In this document: positions 1 through 12,571 of the stretch, in pieces | Layout of the letters: each line of letters opens with the position of its first letter | Numbering within the stretch: position 1 is the first letter of the stretch | DNA from: Pachyseris speciosa | Lineage: Eukaryota; Cnidaria; Anthozoa; Scleractinia; Pachyseridae | Direction: 5' to 3' | Assembly: GCA_016490735.1 (NCBI GenBank) | Contig: JAEMWC010000024.1 | Coordinates: forward strand, 1,356,001 to 1,420,000 | Length of the DNA stretch: 64,000 bases | Translations under genes and position numbers: made by a program | The notes under the pieces: model-generated | Told to the model about the DNA's origin: nothing | Seen by the model: the letters and a program-made list of their open reading frames with translations, nothing else | Databases searched by the model: none

Positions 1-205
1 GCTGCAACCATGGACAGCTGTTTCGTCCATGGTTGCAGCCCTACTTTATCGAGTCTCGGTCATGTTGGTGTCTCGCAAAGTCAACTTTTTTCACGTAGTA
101 TCAGCCTTGCTTGTTACATGTATATTCTATTTATTTTTTGGCTGATTAGATCTCTTGTAGATCCTACGTTTTACAGCATTATCGTTGGCGGTCCTTTGCT
201 TATTA
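1..205 (+). repeat. Dispersed repeat R1, left copy
   Basis: Bases 33-204 match the minus strand of 20110-19922 with few mismatches, so this is an interspersed repeat with two inverted copies in the window. The first 40 bases form a hairpin with perfect 15-bp arms (1-15 and 26-40). Read on the minus strand, the hairpin holds GAAACAGCTGTC between 12-bp complementary strands, like a hammerhead ribozyme that has lost its CTGATGA and stem II part. Similarity to the other copy stops at 204/205, where the PLE fragment begins. A 14-base stretch (cagccttgcttgtt) also occurs at PLE 3' ends, so R1 may be a PLE-related repeat (inference). Confidence 0.6.
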
Positions 206-681
206 CTTTCACTAAACTACGTAAACCTGCTAAAAATAATCAATCCCTTGGTGTCTTTCGCTGTGGCCACAACTGTTTAACATGCAACTACATAACTAAT
301 GGACTTACAACCTATACTTTTCATTCCACCTGCGAAACTAGATTTATCAAACATCACATTGACTGCAATTCTAAAAATGTCATATACATGGTACAACGCA
401 ATCACTGTCACAAACAATACATAGGCGAAACTAAACGAAGACTTAAGGACCGTTTCAACGAACATCGTAGAACAGTTGACAAACAAACCAACAGCTCTAA
501 ACCCACTGCAGTATCAGAACATTTTCTCTCTAACGGTCACAGCGCTACTGACATGCAACAAATTCCCCTAGACATCTCTAAATCTAATCGTGATGGTGTG
601 CGAAAAGCCAGAGAAGCATATTTAATTGATAGAGGTCAAACTCTTGAACCTTTAGGTATCAATAGAAAAGAGGAAATGTAA
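206..681 (+). pseudogene. GIY-YIG endonuclease end of a PLE reverse transcriptase (fragment)
   Basis: The frame stays open from base 10 to the stop at 679-681, but only the part from about 206 is PLE protein; residues before that come from repeat R1. It shows the C-x2-C spaced cysteines (GHNCLTCNY), then a Y-(M)-V...C..C/H..YIGET segment typical of the eukaryotic GIY-YIG domain that follows the RT domain in PLEs, then a conserved tail (AREAYLIDR, EPLGINRKEE). In PLEs this nuclease is thought to nick target DNA. The RT domain is missing, so the fragment cannot be autonomous. One zinc-knuckle-like position reads MVQRNHCHKQ where the other copies have MVQCNHCHKQ, so a cysteine is lost to arginine. 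Confidence 0.8.
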
Positions 682-935
682 TACCTTTCCTTTTGTTTTC
701 GTGTTACGTATCTTTCAAATTTTCAAACTGTAACGTTTTTTATTTTCCGTTGTATTGTTTACCTTTATTATAGTATAATATTATATCAACAACTTCTTTT
801 AAATTGTAACGTCGTTTCACCTTAGGGTCATAATATGTAACACCCTGATGAAGGAAGGCTGTGCCTCCCGAAATATTGGTTAAATATATATTCCCCGCCG
901 TGTAACCAGCCTTGCTTGTTTTTTTACCGTTTTCT
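206..935 (+). mobile_element. 5'-truncated Penelope-like element, copy 1
   Basis: This fragment holds the last part of the PLE reading frame (GIY-YIG region, ending 681) and a 3' tail to about 935. Two further copies lie at 36343-37134 (minus) and 37136-37717 plus 42455-42640 (plus). The 5' truncation is at about 206, where the copies stop matching upstream. The tail has CTGATGA at 845-851 and CGAAA at 869-873 around a G/C stem, the arrangement of a hammerhead core, but I cannot find a cis helix I. The uninterrupted tail here also serves as an empty-site reference for the transposon inserted in copy 3. Confidence 0.8.
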
Positions 936-1052
936 AGTTTACAATGATACTGTTCTCAGTTGCAAAACGAAATAATTCTGCTCAGTATGAGTAAGATGGG
1001 ATCTCTACAACAACTTCATCATGATGTGAGTGATGTTCCGGGTCAAATCCAA

Positions 1053-1121
1053 CCTCGTTCCCAGGGTCTCTCCTCTTCCCGCCCCCTGGGGGCAGGAAGA
1101 GGAGAGACCCTGGGAACGAGG
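1053..1121. repeat. Perfect hairpin repeat
   Basis: Two 27-bp arms (starting cctcgttcccaggg and ending ccctgggaacgagg) are perfectly complementary and surround a short palindromic GC core. It looks like a small foldback element. The open frame running through it (960-1286) is read from the repeat and is not a gene. Confidence 0.8.
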
Positions 1122-3511
1122 CTGAAGCAAATCATCAGCGTGACGGTCATGCAATGTTCCTCTGTGACGAGAGCACCGCACAAGGTTTCTACGGGCAGTG
1201 TGGACTACGGAACCTCTTCTCTCAAGACAAGTGGTTTATTTGGCAAATCGAGTATTACAAATGTTAACACAAAAAGTAAAGTATGAAATTCGCCAACTGA
1301 ATTTAAGCGAAATGAAACAAATTCAGGAAGAATCAAATAATATTAGTCTCCTAGGGAACTATTTGACCCCTTAATTAAGACCTTTTCTTTCAACCGTATC
1401 CTTAACCAAAGATTGCGCAAATTCAATTTTAACTGGTTCGTTTTCTTCTCTCGTGACACCAGCCGACTGGTTAATATGTATTACGCATGTCGCAATCATC
1501 TTATTAACTTCGCTGCCCTCCTCCAGTAGCTTCCAGTCTGACAGATACAGATCAACTCAAGAGAGCCAAAGAGGCAAGGAGAAGGGGTCTACCATCAACA
1601 AAAACAACAATTGTCTTATTCAGTCCTCGGTGAAGTTGGTCATATTCGAACGTCACTTGTCACTTGACGAGATTTGGGCACATTTCCGACCTCTCTCCTT
1701 GTAAGACTCATCTGGATAAACTGGTCATATTTGGCGATCAAAGCGTTCGTCTACATCAAGCGGAAAGGCAGGCAATTGCAGTCCATTTTATGAGTCGAGG
1801 TCTTCGAAGTGCAGCCAAAAAATGACCAACGAAGGAGAAGATTTTGAGGTAAGCAGTCTCTCTGTCTTAAGGCAGACGCACTGTTAGTATCTCTCGAAGC
1901 TGGACCGCGACACATTCATCATACATGTTCAATTGTTAGAGATGCTGTCACAGCTCACCACATATTAGCGTAATAACGCTCGATCAAAGGAACATAGAAA
2001 TTCGGATTTTTTTTAGGGCTTTGCGCTTTTTCCTTCTCTTTGTGCCTTGGGCATATTTGATTGGCCAGTTTACGACTAGATAGCCAACCATACCTTGAGT
2101 CGAAAGAGCAAAGAAATATATATAGCGAACAAATTGCTGAAGCGAGGTAGTCTGCCCAGTATAGCTCGTCGGTTCATCTGTCTGGTATTTAGAAATTTCC
2201 CCTTCATTAGTGATTTCAGTTTCGTCTAAGGAAAAAGGCTCTACGTCTTTGTATCTGACAAACCGATCGATTGCCATTGAAATATTTGCATGTGTATATA
2301 CTGACTCCAGACTCATTAGCTGGGTTCGAGATATTTATTGTTTTCGTTTCCGCTCCGGAAATTTCGATTTCTTTTTTTCCGGTAAAAACCCCGTTTGTAA
2401 AGTTGCCACTATTCAATAATTATAACCCTTGACCACCAGTTTTTTTAAACCAAACTATCACAAAGCTCATTATTTCTCTCACCTATTGCCATGTATTGGC
2501 CTTCTTTCAAGTCCATTACCTACCTATGGGTGATCAAACTCTCAGAAGATTACTAAGCTCAATGATCTCTCGAGACTCGAACTCACGAATTCACTTTTTT
2601 TTGTGGCCCCGTCCTATATTTTTTGCGCAAAGGCAAGCTACCAATTACAAATTTATGGAACTGTCAAGAAACACTCATTTATGCGCGTCATCAAAACGCA
2701 AATATATCAGTTCAAACAACCGAGTCGATTTCTCTAATAACGCTGATTCTTTTGTCCACAAAAAGTCAGGCTACTTTAACTACAAATCAGTAAAGCGTTA
2801 CACTACAAAATAAGTCAGTAAATCCAACAGTTAGAAGTTTTAATTTCGCTTACAAGTGGCACTGCCAACTAAGCGTCGCTGTTGGTTTCACTTTCGTTTT
2901 GAATTTTGTGTCGCGGTCGTAAGGATTAGATATTTGAGAGACGAAGAAGGTTAAACATTGTATACAACTGGCTTAATATTGAAGTGTACGCGGAGCTAAT
3001 TTTTGTGAACTTTCTCCCAACTGGAAATCTACCCCAAGTTGTTTTGATCTTTTTAACATCCTGTTTGTCCGTTCGCTTTACGTTTTCTGTTTTTGGAGTC
3101 TTGTCTGTATTTTAAGTGCACTTGACCTATTGGTATTCTGTGACGCACGTCGGTGCTACGCCACAGGGAAGTCAATCAACTGATATTTTACTATCTACAG
3201 AAGACGTGCTTTTACGCAAATTTCCACTTTAATTTTCCACAAAAACATTGCTTTACGCAAAGAATCATCAACGTTGACGTTTATTATCAGACAAACGAAA
3301 TATACGTTTGTTTAGCAATTAGTCGGTGCTTTACGCGACTTCTCTGTTTTGAAGGGGTGGTTAATTTAGCGCGAAATACGCAGCACTTGAAAGTTTTTTT
3401 ATCAATGCTTATTTTTATACCCCGATGCCATGTTCCCACGTAGCTTTTTGAATCCCTGTACGGTGGTCAATTTACCTTAACAACTCCGTTGATAAACCAA
3501 ATGTTCGTGTT

Positions 3512-3551
<40 letters not shown>

Positions 3552-4739
3552 GTAAGCCCCTTTATTCACACGTGGATGGTTTGGAAGCCAAGGATAACAG
3601 GCTAAAGGGAACTTGTCACGACACATACGCGTGTCTTACTGACGTTATGAGTGCTGCCGCACAACCCGCGACCAAAAGGCATCTTTGTTATCTTTCAGTT
3701 GTCAGAAGAACGTAGTCCGACGAAATTCGTTCCGGTTTTGCTATGGTCATCAATAAAAAAGAACCATAGTTTTCGAGGCTTTGATGCTCTTTGTAGAGGC
3801 AAATTTGGTGCGAAATCCAACGCACATGTATTTTCTCTGGGCAGTTGATAGTCAGTGGAAAACGCGAGGCTTGGTTGAGGTGGACCGTGGCTGAATTAGT
3901 GGCAAAGTTGGTCATATTTTTGAAGCATAACGAGCCCGAATACAAAGGCTCACTTCGCAAATGAAAGGGTAATGCCAAGCAAAACAACAGTAGGCATTGT
4001 CCCACGGTCAATAGTCATGTTGTTCAATTGCCATTCGCTCAAATAAATCCCTTGTCAGCCTTGTTCGCTGTAGAAAGGTAACGTATAATGTCTTCAACTA
4101 CACGTGACTTCAGTCAGTTGTGGACGGCAAAGCATGAGTGCATTGTGCATTCCTTTGCTTACTAATCTTGAGGAATCCACAAAAGTACAGAGCAGCCAGT
4201 CAAGTATGTTCTTTGTTCTATTAAAAATGCTTTGATAATAACGACATCAAAAATTTTTATCCAATAATGCTCAATGATATATTCAGCAGTCATTTATAAA
4301 AGAAAACGAACTCAAGGCGTCGCGTTATGTTCGCAAGTGAAACATAAACCGTATCAAACAGTTACAAAGTAACAAGTTGTTTTTAAAAAGGTGTACACAC
4401 GATCGTGAAGGAATGTTAATGATATTGATTATTGTTGTTTATCCGCTGGTTAACCCCCCACCCTCCCTCTAATAAGGACTCACCCGCCCTCCCTCTAATA
4501 AGTCCTCTAAGAAGTCCTCAAGTCAAGCATTGGTCCAGCCAATCATAGAGATTTGAAGCTGCAAGAAAAAACGTCTGCCTGCTTGCCACATCCTTTTCTT
4601 TATATCGTCTTTTTTTGGGCTGCCTTATCCAATTTACCTTTCTATAGTCTATTGTAGGAACAAGGAAGTCATGTCCACATATATCCTGTGGTCAAATGAT
4701 CAGAGAATAGACACAACACGTGAACACCCGAACACGTGT
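1122..4739. other. Intergenic sequence upstream of the first sorting nexin
   Basis: I see no gene, recognisable element or tRNA here. Open frames (for example near 1984-2316, 2496-2813 and 3153-3443) are short, AT-rich and lack splice-site or domain support. The first gene's promoter should lie in its 3' part, but I could not pick out a specific motif. Confidence 0.5.
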
Positions 4740-7700
4740 ATGATGGAAAGCGTGAGTTGCGCGCGGGCGAAACTCCTCAAGTGAAGTGGGGGACCCAGTA
4801 TGTTTTCAGTCTCTCAGTTTACGATAATTCTCTTGTGGCTCGCAGCCGAACAGGCAGGTCCTTCTTCATGTCGTTGTGGACAAACAGAAGGAGGGTCGTA
4901 CGTATCTCAAGGCAGTTAATTCAAAATTCTCAGTCCTCCTTCCCTGGTACCTTAGACTAAATATTTATTTTCTTTTGCAGTTTATTTCCATTCACGTTCG
5001 TAACCCTCGAACCCACTTGGTGCACGGATGGCCCGTTTATTCGGATTACGAGATCGTAGTTCTGGTGAGTTGAGCTCTGTTTTTAATATTCCTCTCCCAT
5101 ACACGAGGCATTGATGATTCGGTGCTTCTTTCCTCATTTGCCCATTGTTCTTCCGTTCCGTCTTCAACTTCTTCTACATATTCTGCATTTCTTCTTCTTC
5201 TTCTTCTTCTTCTCCTCCTCCTCCTCCTCCTCCTCCTCCTCCTCCTCCTCCTCCTCCTTCTTCTTCTCTTGGTTTCAATCTGCCGAGCCGCCGAAGCACG
5301 ATAAGAAAGAGCGAAAGCAAACATTTCTGTTGCACTGCTCTCTATTCACAAATAACTACAACATTACAACTGACTTGTTAGTTTGTCTCACGTATAACTC
5401 AGTTATCATTTCTAACCACGATAACTAACACCTTTAATGATACCTTGCAACGTCTTTGATAACAAGAAGAAAACCAACATTCTCAGGGTCCGTAAGTCCA
5501 TAATACCCCCCTTCTCAATTGCTAGTTCGCAATACGGAAATAAATCTCTTATAAGCCTGAACTACAGCCATCAAAGCTGTTAATCGTTTTCGGCTTTTAA
5601 CTAAGAACATTTTATTCGTAGGGACAAATTATGAATCGTAACGTGCCTTTTGTTGCCTTTCGTTTGCGGTGCTAGAGTAGATTGATAAGACAATGCCAGC
5701 TAATTCTTATTCAAGAGGAATTCAAGGAAACGCCTGTCCCCACACTCACTATTTTTGACCCCCTTGTTACCGTGCCACATTTCATAAATGTTTTTTTATT
5801 ACACTTGTAATATAACAGTGTCATCAGTTTTGAACTTTGGCCGAAGCCAAACACGTTCCTAATACTGATCTGACGTGGGGTGCTAAAGGCTCTCTGAAGT
5901 GTTGAATCTAGAACCCCCCCCCCGGGGGGGGTTACTCCCTTATATGGGCCATATATGTATGTGAGGCCCCAAAGGGTATGGTCTTTTAGCCGTTTTGGCC
6001 TGAAATAGGGTATCGATTGAAGTAGGGTATGGTATATTCTTGAATTGGGTATGTTTTTTAGAAGAAGCTACTTCTTCATTATTAGGCGATAAGACCATCA
6101 ACAAAAGCCCTTCTCAAATTTTGTTTACGCCAACCATGTACGTGAAATAGGTCTGAAATAGGGTATCGAATTTTGGTCAGGTCTGAAATAGGGTGGGGAA
6201 ACTCGCAGATTTTGGTCTGAAATAGGGTAAGGGTTTCAGGATGCGGGCCGCACCCCCCTCCCCCCACCTAGTTTTTCTGGGATTACCCCCCGGGCGTTTT
6301 CACAGCTTCCTTTGAGCTTCAATCTCACATCGCTGTCTGCCATCTGAGAGCCGACAGTGCCTTTGCACAAATACTGATATGCGTATATTTTCGTCTGCCA
6401 AAATAAAGGCCTTTGTTTGTAAGACTAAAATGTTTGAACCAAACCTTCGAAGTTACAAAAGCTGACACCAATTTCTCATCACGAAAAGGTAGAAAACAAC
6501 CATTTCATTGAACCAACATCAGAAAAAAAGGTGTTCTAAAAATGGTCATAAACAAAAACACTTTGGATGATGCCTTTCAAATTGTTTCATTGTGTAATTA
6601 TGTTATTTTTTTCTTCCCTTCCGTTGTTGTTTGCGATACTAAACTTAACTTTTACTATTATCTTTTTTCTCTCGTATTTCCTTACTTCTAACAAGTTCCG
6701 TCTTTATTGTTTCTGAATTTCTTTCCAACTGTACTAATTTATTCTTTGTTAACTGTAAGTCTGGCCTGCCTACATTAGCCCTAGCTACCTGCGGGCCAGC
6801 TAACTCTTTTTTTGTGTACAAAATTTAATTACCTTAAAAAGCTGTTTTTTTGTTTGAGGGATACAAACAAAGAATCGTAACTCACTGGGGGTTCCAAACT
6901 GAGACCCTGACTTGAAAAACAGCGAATAGATGATATGGCATCGAGTAAATCTGATCATATTTCGTGTTTTCTTCACAGACAAACAGCATGATCTTTGCAA
7001 AAGAGACATCACAAGTCAGAAGACGATTCTCTCAATTCGTGTGGTTGTGGAAACAGTTATCACGACACAACTCTCTTGGACTGTGAGTAAAATTGAGATA
7101 ACAGTACTGTATAGTATAAAACTGTAAGGCTTAGTTTTGAAAATATAGAAAAGAAAACAGTGAAACGGAGAAGCGGCTTAGGTTTCACTTGATTGGCCAC
7201 ACCTCAGGACCTCCTCCTTCACACAATTGAAAGTTAGAACCCACCCGTAATCACGGAAACCGCTCGGCAGATCATCAGTGGTTCGAGCAAAAAATCTTTA
7301 CGTCAAAGCATAAGAATAAAAGGGATTTACAATGAAGTCTGACACTTTCAAGAAATTTCAATACATTTTCCGTGACTCGAGCTTTGTTCTCACGATTCAT
7401 TGAAAGCCGCCTTTTTTCAAAAAAAGAGTAAAGTTTGTGTGATCTTTTCGACTAATATAGTTATCTTTGCGTTAGATACAGAAAAGTTCATTTCATACAG
7501 GTGCATCGGAAAAATAAATGGGTAAACAAATTCAAGTCGTGATCAGAAAAGCTTCCGTGCGTGGCTTAAATCTGGAATTCCTTCACGTCATTTTCTCCAG
7601 CACGAACAATATAAATGGGAGGAGATCATTTTTCATGAGGTCTTAGCGTTGAACTGATTGAACATCGCACAGGAGTCGAACAAAGCGAAGTGCCGCGTTG

Positions 7701-10700
7701 ACAATTTTCCTGTACACGTTACCGCAATAACACTTCCACGGGTTTCCGCTAAGCAAAAAAAATATTTTTTAACTCCTTTCAAGTGTTTTTGCTGTTTAGA
7801 AAGGAGCGTTTTCCGTTTTAAACACTTTATTTACAAATATTGTTTGAACGATTTGCACTTTTGATATCCTCAGACACAAATACTTGACCAGGTTACCAAG
7901 CAACAGCGCAGTCTTTGTTCGGGAACTAAATATTATCATATAGTTACTATTAATCTTTGTTTCCACGGATGAACAGTTCGTAAAGACTCGTGCCTACTGC
8001 CACTCGCTTCTTGTGGTTAAAGGAAAGCTGTTATCCTCATGTGTGTGCTTGCTAGACCGGGTTATTCCGGTTAGACTGAGTAAGTCTGCGAGTAAACCCG
8101 TATAGATCTTGCCGTCCATCTCCGTTTAATCGGCGTTTTCTCTCAGCCTTCCTCATTCGCTAACGTGTGGGTTTCGGTCTGTATTTGCAGGAAACTGCCC
8201 CCATTACCTACAAAGTCCAAACTTTTTGGCCGATTCAGGAAGGGGTTTATAGAGGAGCGACGAAACTGCCTACAAGAAGCATTGGCCAGGTGAGTAATTT
8301 TATCTCAGCTCGTGATAATGTCGGAGATCAATATAAATTTCTATTTATCCTCGTTTGCCTGAATGTTTTAAATTGTAAAGCCTCTCAGACTACTGGCTTT
8401 GGTTAATGCCGTCGACAAATATCGTGTTGGCGAAAATGTACTGTACTGTTAGATCTATCAAAGCTTTCCTTCGTTTCACTCAAATGAGCACCACATACTG
8501 CTTCAATCAGTTCTCACAGACTTTCCGATTCACGTCCCGAGCTCTCCCCAAGCAACCGCTTTGCGTGATCCCGTTTCCCGGGAATGGTTGGAAAGAAGCG
8601 ATTAAACTGTAGTATAAAAATAAAAGAAATTGGAGGCGCCTGCTCGAAAGAAATTGCTATGTAGTTATGAACTTGGTCACGTTTTTAAACACCAACCAGT
8701 ATCTGCCAAGTCTGATAAAATAGTTACAACTGGGACATTTAAGTTTACCGACGGACAATGTTTGGGAAATATATTTATGCTGAGATTAAATCATTTCACT
8801 GGGAATAGAGGTTTGATACTCATTTCATTGTTCGGAAATTTACGTGAAGAAAATAAAAGTTTTATTTACACTGCTACTTAAAAGAAATGTTAACAACGTG
8901 ACAGCAACATCCGCCTTTCATTACAACTGATTTTAAAACTGTTGAAATTTCAATAGAACGCTTATAGTCTAATACAAGTGGGATTGTATGTCAAAGGGTT
9001 ACAACGATCACAACACGAAAAACACTCGGCCATGCAATACTAAAAAGCGACGAGTTCCACTTCACTAAAATCGTGACTTGCATATAAAACATGTTAATTA
9101 CGCGCTGAAAATGCGGTTACTGGATCAGTATCCATCTCCTCCAGCCCGTATTTTCAAGGATACTGGTGACCCATATTCGGATATCAACATTTTGTTATGA
9201 GGTCTGGGATGATGCAATAAAACCGCGAGTTTGCGCGGGTATCTAACGACCACGTGAACAGAGCCGTCTGTAAATGGAAGCGCATGTCTAAACAGTTCAA
9301 AGATCACTTTCAAAGAATACACTGAATTTTAATTAATTTACCTTTTGTTTATGAGATATTGTTAACTTAGTTAAAATGCCCCATTTATTTAGTGTTTTAA
9401 CTTTCAATTCAACCACCCCAGTGCGGAGTTTCATGCCAAGGTCGCTTCTTTCCATCAGAGGGTAATATAATAATAATAATAATAATAATGTTCAAGTTGA
9501 TCGACCCTCTTCGCGCCAGTACTGAAAAACCGCTCTTTTCCTTTCAGTCTTACAAGAATCACGACAGTTCTCGCGGATTCTGCTTTCCATCTGTTCATTC
9601 AAAGCAACCTTACAGTGAAAGAGATGGAGAATTTCTTAACTGGGAAAGACAAACGCGATCTGCTCGAAGTCATCGCTCCTCCACTTGTCTCTGAACAGAA
9701 TTGCTACAGTAGCAAGGACGGAATATGTAGGTGCCACTCTACTGGGGACAGCGGTTTTTCTGGCAGCGTACCACCAGATGAAAGGACGCGAATATTTGAT
9801 GGTAGGTCTGATTTTCTGCTTTCTCTCGAATAAAAAAAAGCATCTCGTCATTACCTTGGAGGCTTAAAATGTGCTTTCTTCAGGTTGTCTGCACAGTAAA
9901 CATGACACTGATGATAGTTAAAGTGCTATCCACACTCTTGAATTATTACGCTAGTCACACAAGGACAATTCACGTCTTGAGCCATTACACAACACTATAG
10001 ATTTAATCATTGTGTCTGAAAAGCCCTGAAAAGGAAGACTCAATAAAGTTGTATGTATGTTATGTACATGTTGTGTAAGTATTGTTCAAGATGGCGCGAT
10101 GGACGAAGGAGACCCAAGTTCGTTTTGGCCGAGTTATTATCGTTATGAGACAATGATCCCTATCTTTCTTGTTTCTTCTTGCAGACGTCTCCAACTGGGT
10201 TGCCTCGCAACAAAACTTCGCATCTACCGTGATGGGTGGTAATGGCTGGAGCTCTGGTTACACTTGTAAAACTAGGAGAAAATCGCGTTCGAACTCTCAC
10301 TTACCAAGCTGCCCCGAATGCTCGAACGAACGATTAAACACCATTAACAGAAGAATATCTCTCTCCCACAATGTTGCGTCTGTATTACCCGGGGGGCAGC
10401 TTGTGGTCGCCCCCACGGATAGGAGTTCCCCTGTGGTTGGGGAACCAAATCGAGAGCATAGCGAGGATTCAAAATATTACGAAGGAGATGACGAAAGTGA
10501 AATCGATATATCAGACTTTGACGTAATAAAAGACGAACCTTATGTACGTGTACGGGAATGGCTGAACTCACAAAACGAAAAACCCTCCCGTGAGGACAGT
10601 AGCGACGAGGAAGAAAACTCTGCGAATGAAAATCCTAAGGATATTCGTATGAAAGAGTATGACGTTATTAGCGTTCCTTGTTCCGTAAAACCCTCGCCTA

Positions 10701-10921
10701 AGAGCATTGGTTACCATAGTGAAAGTCAAGAAGAGGTTAGCAAAGAAGAGGAAGAGGATAAAGACTCTGAATTCACGGTGGTTCATTCATCGATTGGAGG
10801 ACTTGATTGGAATGATCGCGATGAATTATCATCTTCTTGTGACAGTCTTCATTCAGCGGCACTTTTCTTGACTTATGACGTTGTAGAAATGATAGAGCTG
10901 CGTTACAACAATGTTGTGTGA
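4740..10921 (+). CDS. SNX10/11: Sorting nexin 10/11-like protein, gene 1
   Basis: Exons: 4740-4751 (tentative start, MMES, then a gtgagt donor), 4981-5064, 6979-7082, 8191-8289, 9548-9801, 10185-10921; all joins keep phase, giving about 429 aa. Exons 2-4 encode a PX domain (residues ~5-100): the IHVRNPRTH strand, DYEIVVL, the TNSM..VRRRFSQFVWL motif whose basic residues contact PI3P head groups, and the LPPLP loop. Exon 5 (QSNLTVKEMENFLTGK) matches the extra helices of the extended PX domain of SNX10/SNX11. The last exon is a long Ser/Glu/Asp-rich tail unlike human SNX10. Usual RRxYSEF reads RRRFSQF here (E to Q). Family members act on endosomes, and SNX10 is linked to V-ATPase traffic. The paralogue at 23152-29864 has matching PX exons. 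AATAAA at 11583 is a candidate poly(A) signal. Weakest point: the 12-bp first exon. Confidence 0.82.
5190..5270. repeat. Pyrimidine microsatellite (TTC)n(CTC)n
   Basis: A pure TTC run is followed by a CTC/TCC run and then TTC again, in the intron after the exon ending at 5064. Poly-Leu, poly-Pro, poly-Ser and poly-Arg frames across it are products of the repeat. Confidence 0.95.
5912..6297. mobile_element. Possible MITE with CCCGGGG termini
   Basis: The left end (C-run then G-run then ttactccc) and the right end (gggattaccccccggg) are imperfect inverted repeats about 386 bp apart. The interior repeats the phrase 'ctgaaatagggta' several times. A sequence with similar ends and interior style begins near 34415. 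It sits in an intron of the first sorting nexin. Confidence 0.45.
9467..9488. repeat. (TAA)n microsatellite
   Basis: About seven units of TAA lie in the intron upstream of exon 9548-9801. Confidence 0.9.
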
Positions 10922-11582
10922 CATCTGTTCAAGTCTTCCATGACGTCGTAGCCAAAAACGTTCTCACATCGCACCGATTCAGCAACGCTAAATCAATACG
11001 CAATTACAAGATATCAACACGAGTGAAATTATATTTAATTCCGCCTACGATACACAGACGTCGTGAAGGTGATTAAGTTGCGTTACAGTAATGCTGTGTG
11101 ACTGAATCAAGTTTCGCATTACAAAGGTGTTAAGCCTCCTCGCCATATGATTCCGTCACGTCATATTCAAGTGTATAGATGTGAGTATTTCACTGTCTTT
11201 CAAGATTTCAGAACAGGCGGATTTTACTTTTTCTTCACGTAACTTGAAAATTCTCTCCTTTAAAGAAAGACATAAGAAATTATTAAACTGTTTAAAGTCC
11301 TATTTATAAATGATTAGCGTTAAAGTTTCCCGGGAAATCTTGCTGTCCTTAAGGGAGTACCTTTGAAGCTGAGATCCTTACAGTGTAATAAATAACGAAC
11401 AAAAAAAGGCAACGCACTTTTTATCTTTATATTCAAGTGGAACCAGACTTTGAAATATCGGCGCTTAAATTTCTGAAAAATACCGCGACTGTTACGTCGA
11501 AGTCTGTACATGTTTAAAATTATGTTAGTATATCACTTGAAATGTCGATGCAACCAAGATTGTATTTTTTTTTTTTTGTCTC

Positions 11583-11588
11583 AATAAA
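11583..11588 (+). promoter_or_regulatory. Candidate polyadenylation signal for sorting nexin gene 1
   Basis: AATAAA lies 662 bases after the stop codon at 10921, just after a T-run. Other A-rich hexamers occur in the 3' region, so the true site is not certain. Confidence 0.35.
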
Positions 11589-12497
11589 CGACTTCGAATG
11601 ACGTTCAAACTCAGTTTTACTGATTCCTTGGTTGTGATAAAGTGCTTTAGTTTCTTTTAATCACAATTTCAGCTGAGAGCCTCAAGTGGATCATGTCTAA
11701 AAGCTGGGCTCAAATTTCGTTTTTGTGCGTTTGCGACATTTCGCGATTTTGGGGAAACGTAATTTCCAAAAGTGTATTGAATTTTGTCATTATTTCATTC
11801 CTTTAAGCTTGTCAATACCAGAGCTAAATACAGGAAACTGACAGATAATTAACAACAAGAGGCTTCGAGTAGACTATACTTATGCGCGTATGTGCGGCGC
11901 CTTGGCTCAATCGGTTAACTGCGAACGGACTAGGAATCAAACGTCTCGGGTTCCCAATTAATTTCGTTCCCAGGGCTTTTCCCGTCACTTTGAGAGGATG
12001 GGGTTCGCATTTCTCGGTAGGAACTCCAGTTTTAAAACCTCGCCATAAATTTGAATTCCAGACTCGAGCATAAATTTGCATTACACAACGGTGGCCCGAA
12101 AGGGAAAACAAAGGCCAAACCTTAACCCATAGGCCCACTACGCATGGACATTTATCCTGCGAAAAGAGTTTTCTAAAATCAGGCGATGTTCCACAAAATT
12201 GCGCAGGATAATTGTTTTATTATTCAACACGTTGATAACAAAGCAAAAATTCTGCGTTTAACACAAAAAAGTTGGAAAAGTCGCCATTTTTCTCCGCGAC
12301 AAGTAGGCACGAGAAATATTTAGCGCGCTATGACTATATTTGGTTACAATGTGTTGAATAGGTGATTGCACCAAAGAGGTTTTGAGAGATTTAAACTGCA
12401 AGGGATGATACAGATGAGAAAGAATAATATACTAAAAAGTCTACCGTAGAAAAGTAGCATCAGCTATGCTGCATGTCTACGACTTAAAGCAGCTCTA

Positions 12498-12571
12498 ACT
12501 TTACTCTTATTTTCGCGAGTTCTAAATTTCGCGATTTTTTGGAAATCGCGAAAATTAGTAAGAATAAAGTA
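12498..12571. repeat. Short inverted repeat
   Basis: The left arm (actttactcttattttcgcga) and the right arm (tcgcgaaaat...agaataaagt) are complementary with a few unpaired bases, and further TCGCGA-type motifs lie in the loop. Small MITE or remnant. Confidence 0.6.

Noticed and set aside
960..1286. 108-residue open frame
   Set aside because: Its middle is a translation of the perfect hairpin repeat, with no domain or splice support.
5046..5428. Poly-Leu, poly-Ser, poly-Pro and poly-Arg frames
   Set aside because: All come from the (TTC)n(CTC)n microsatellite.
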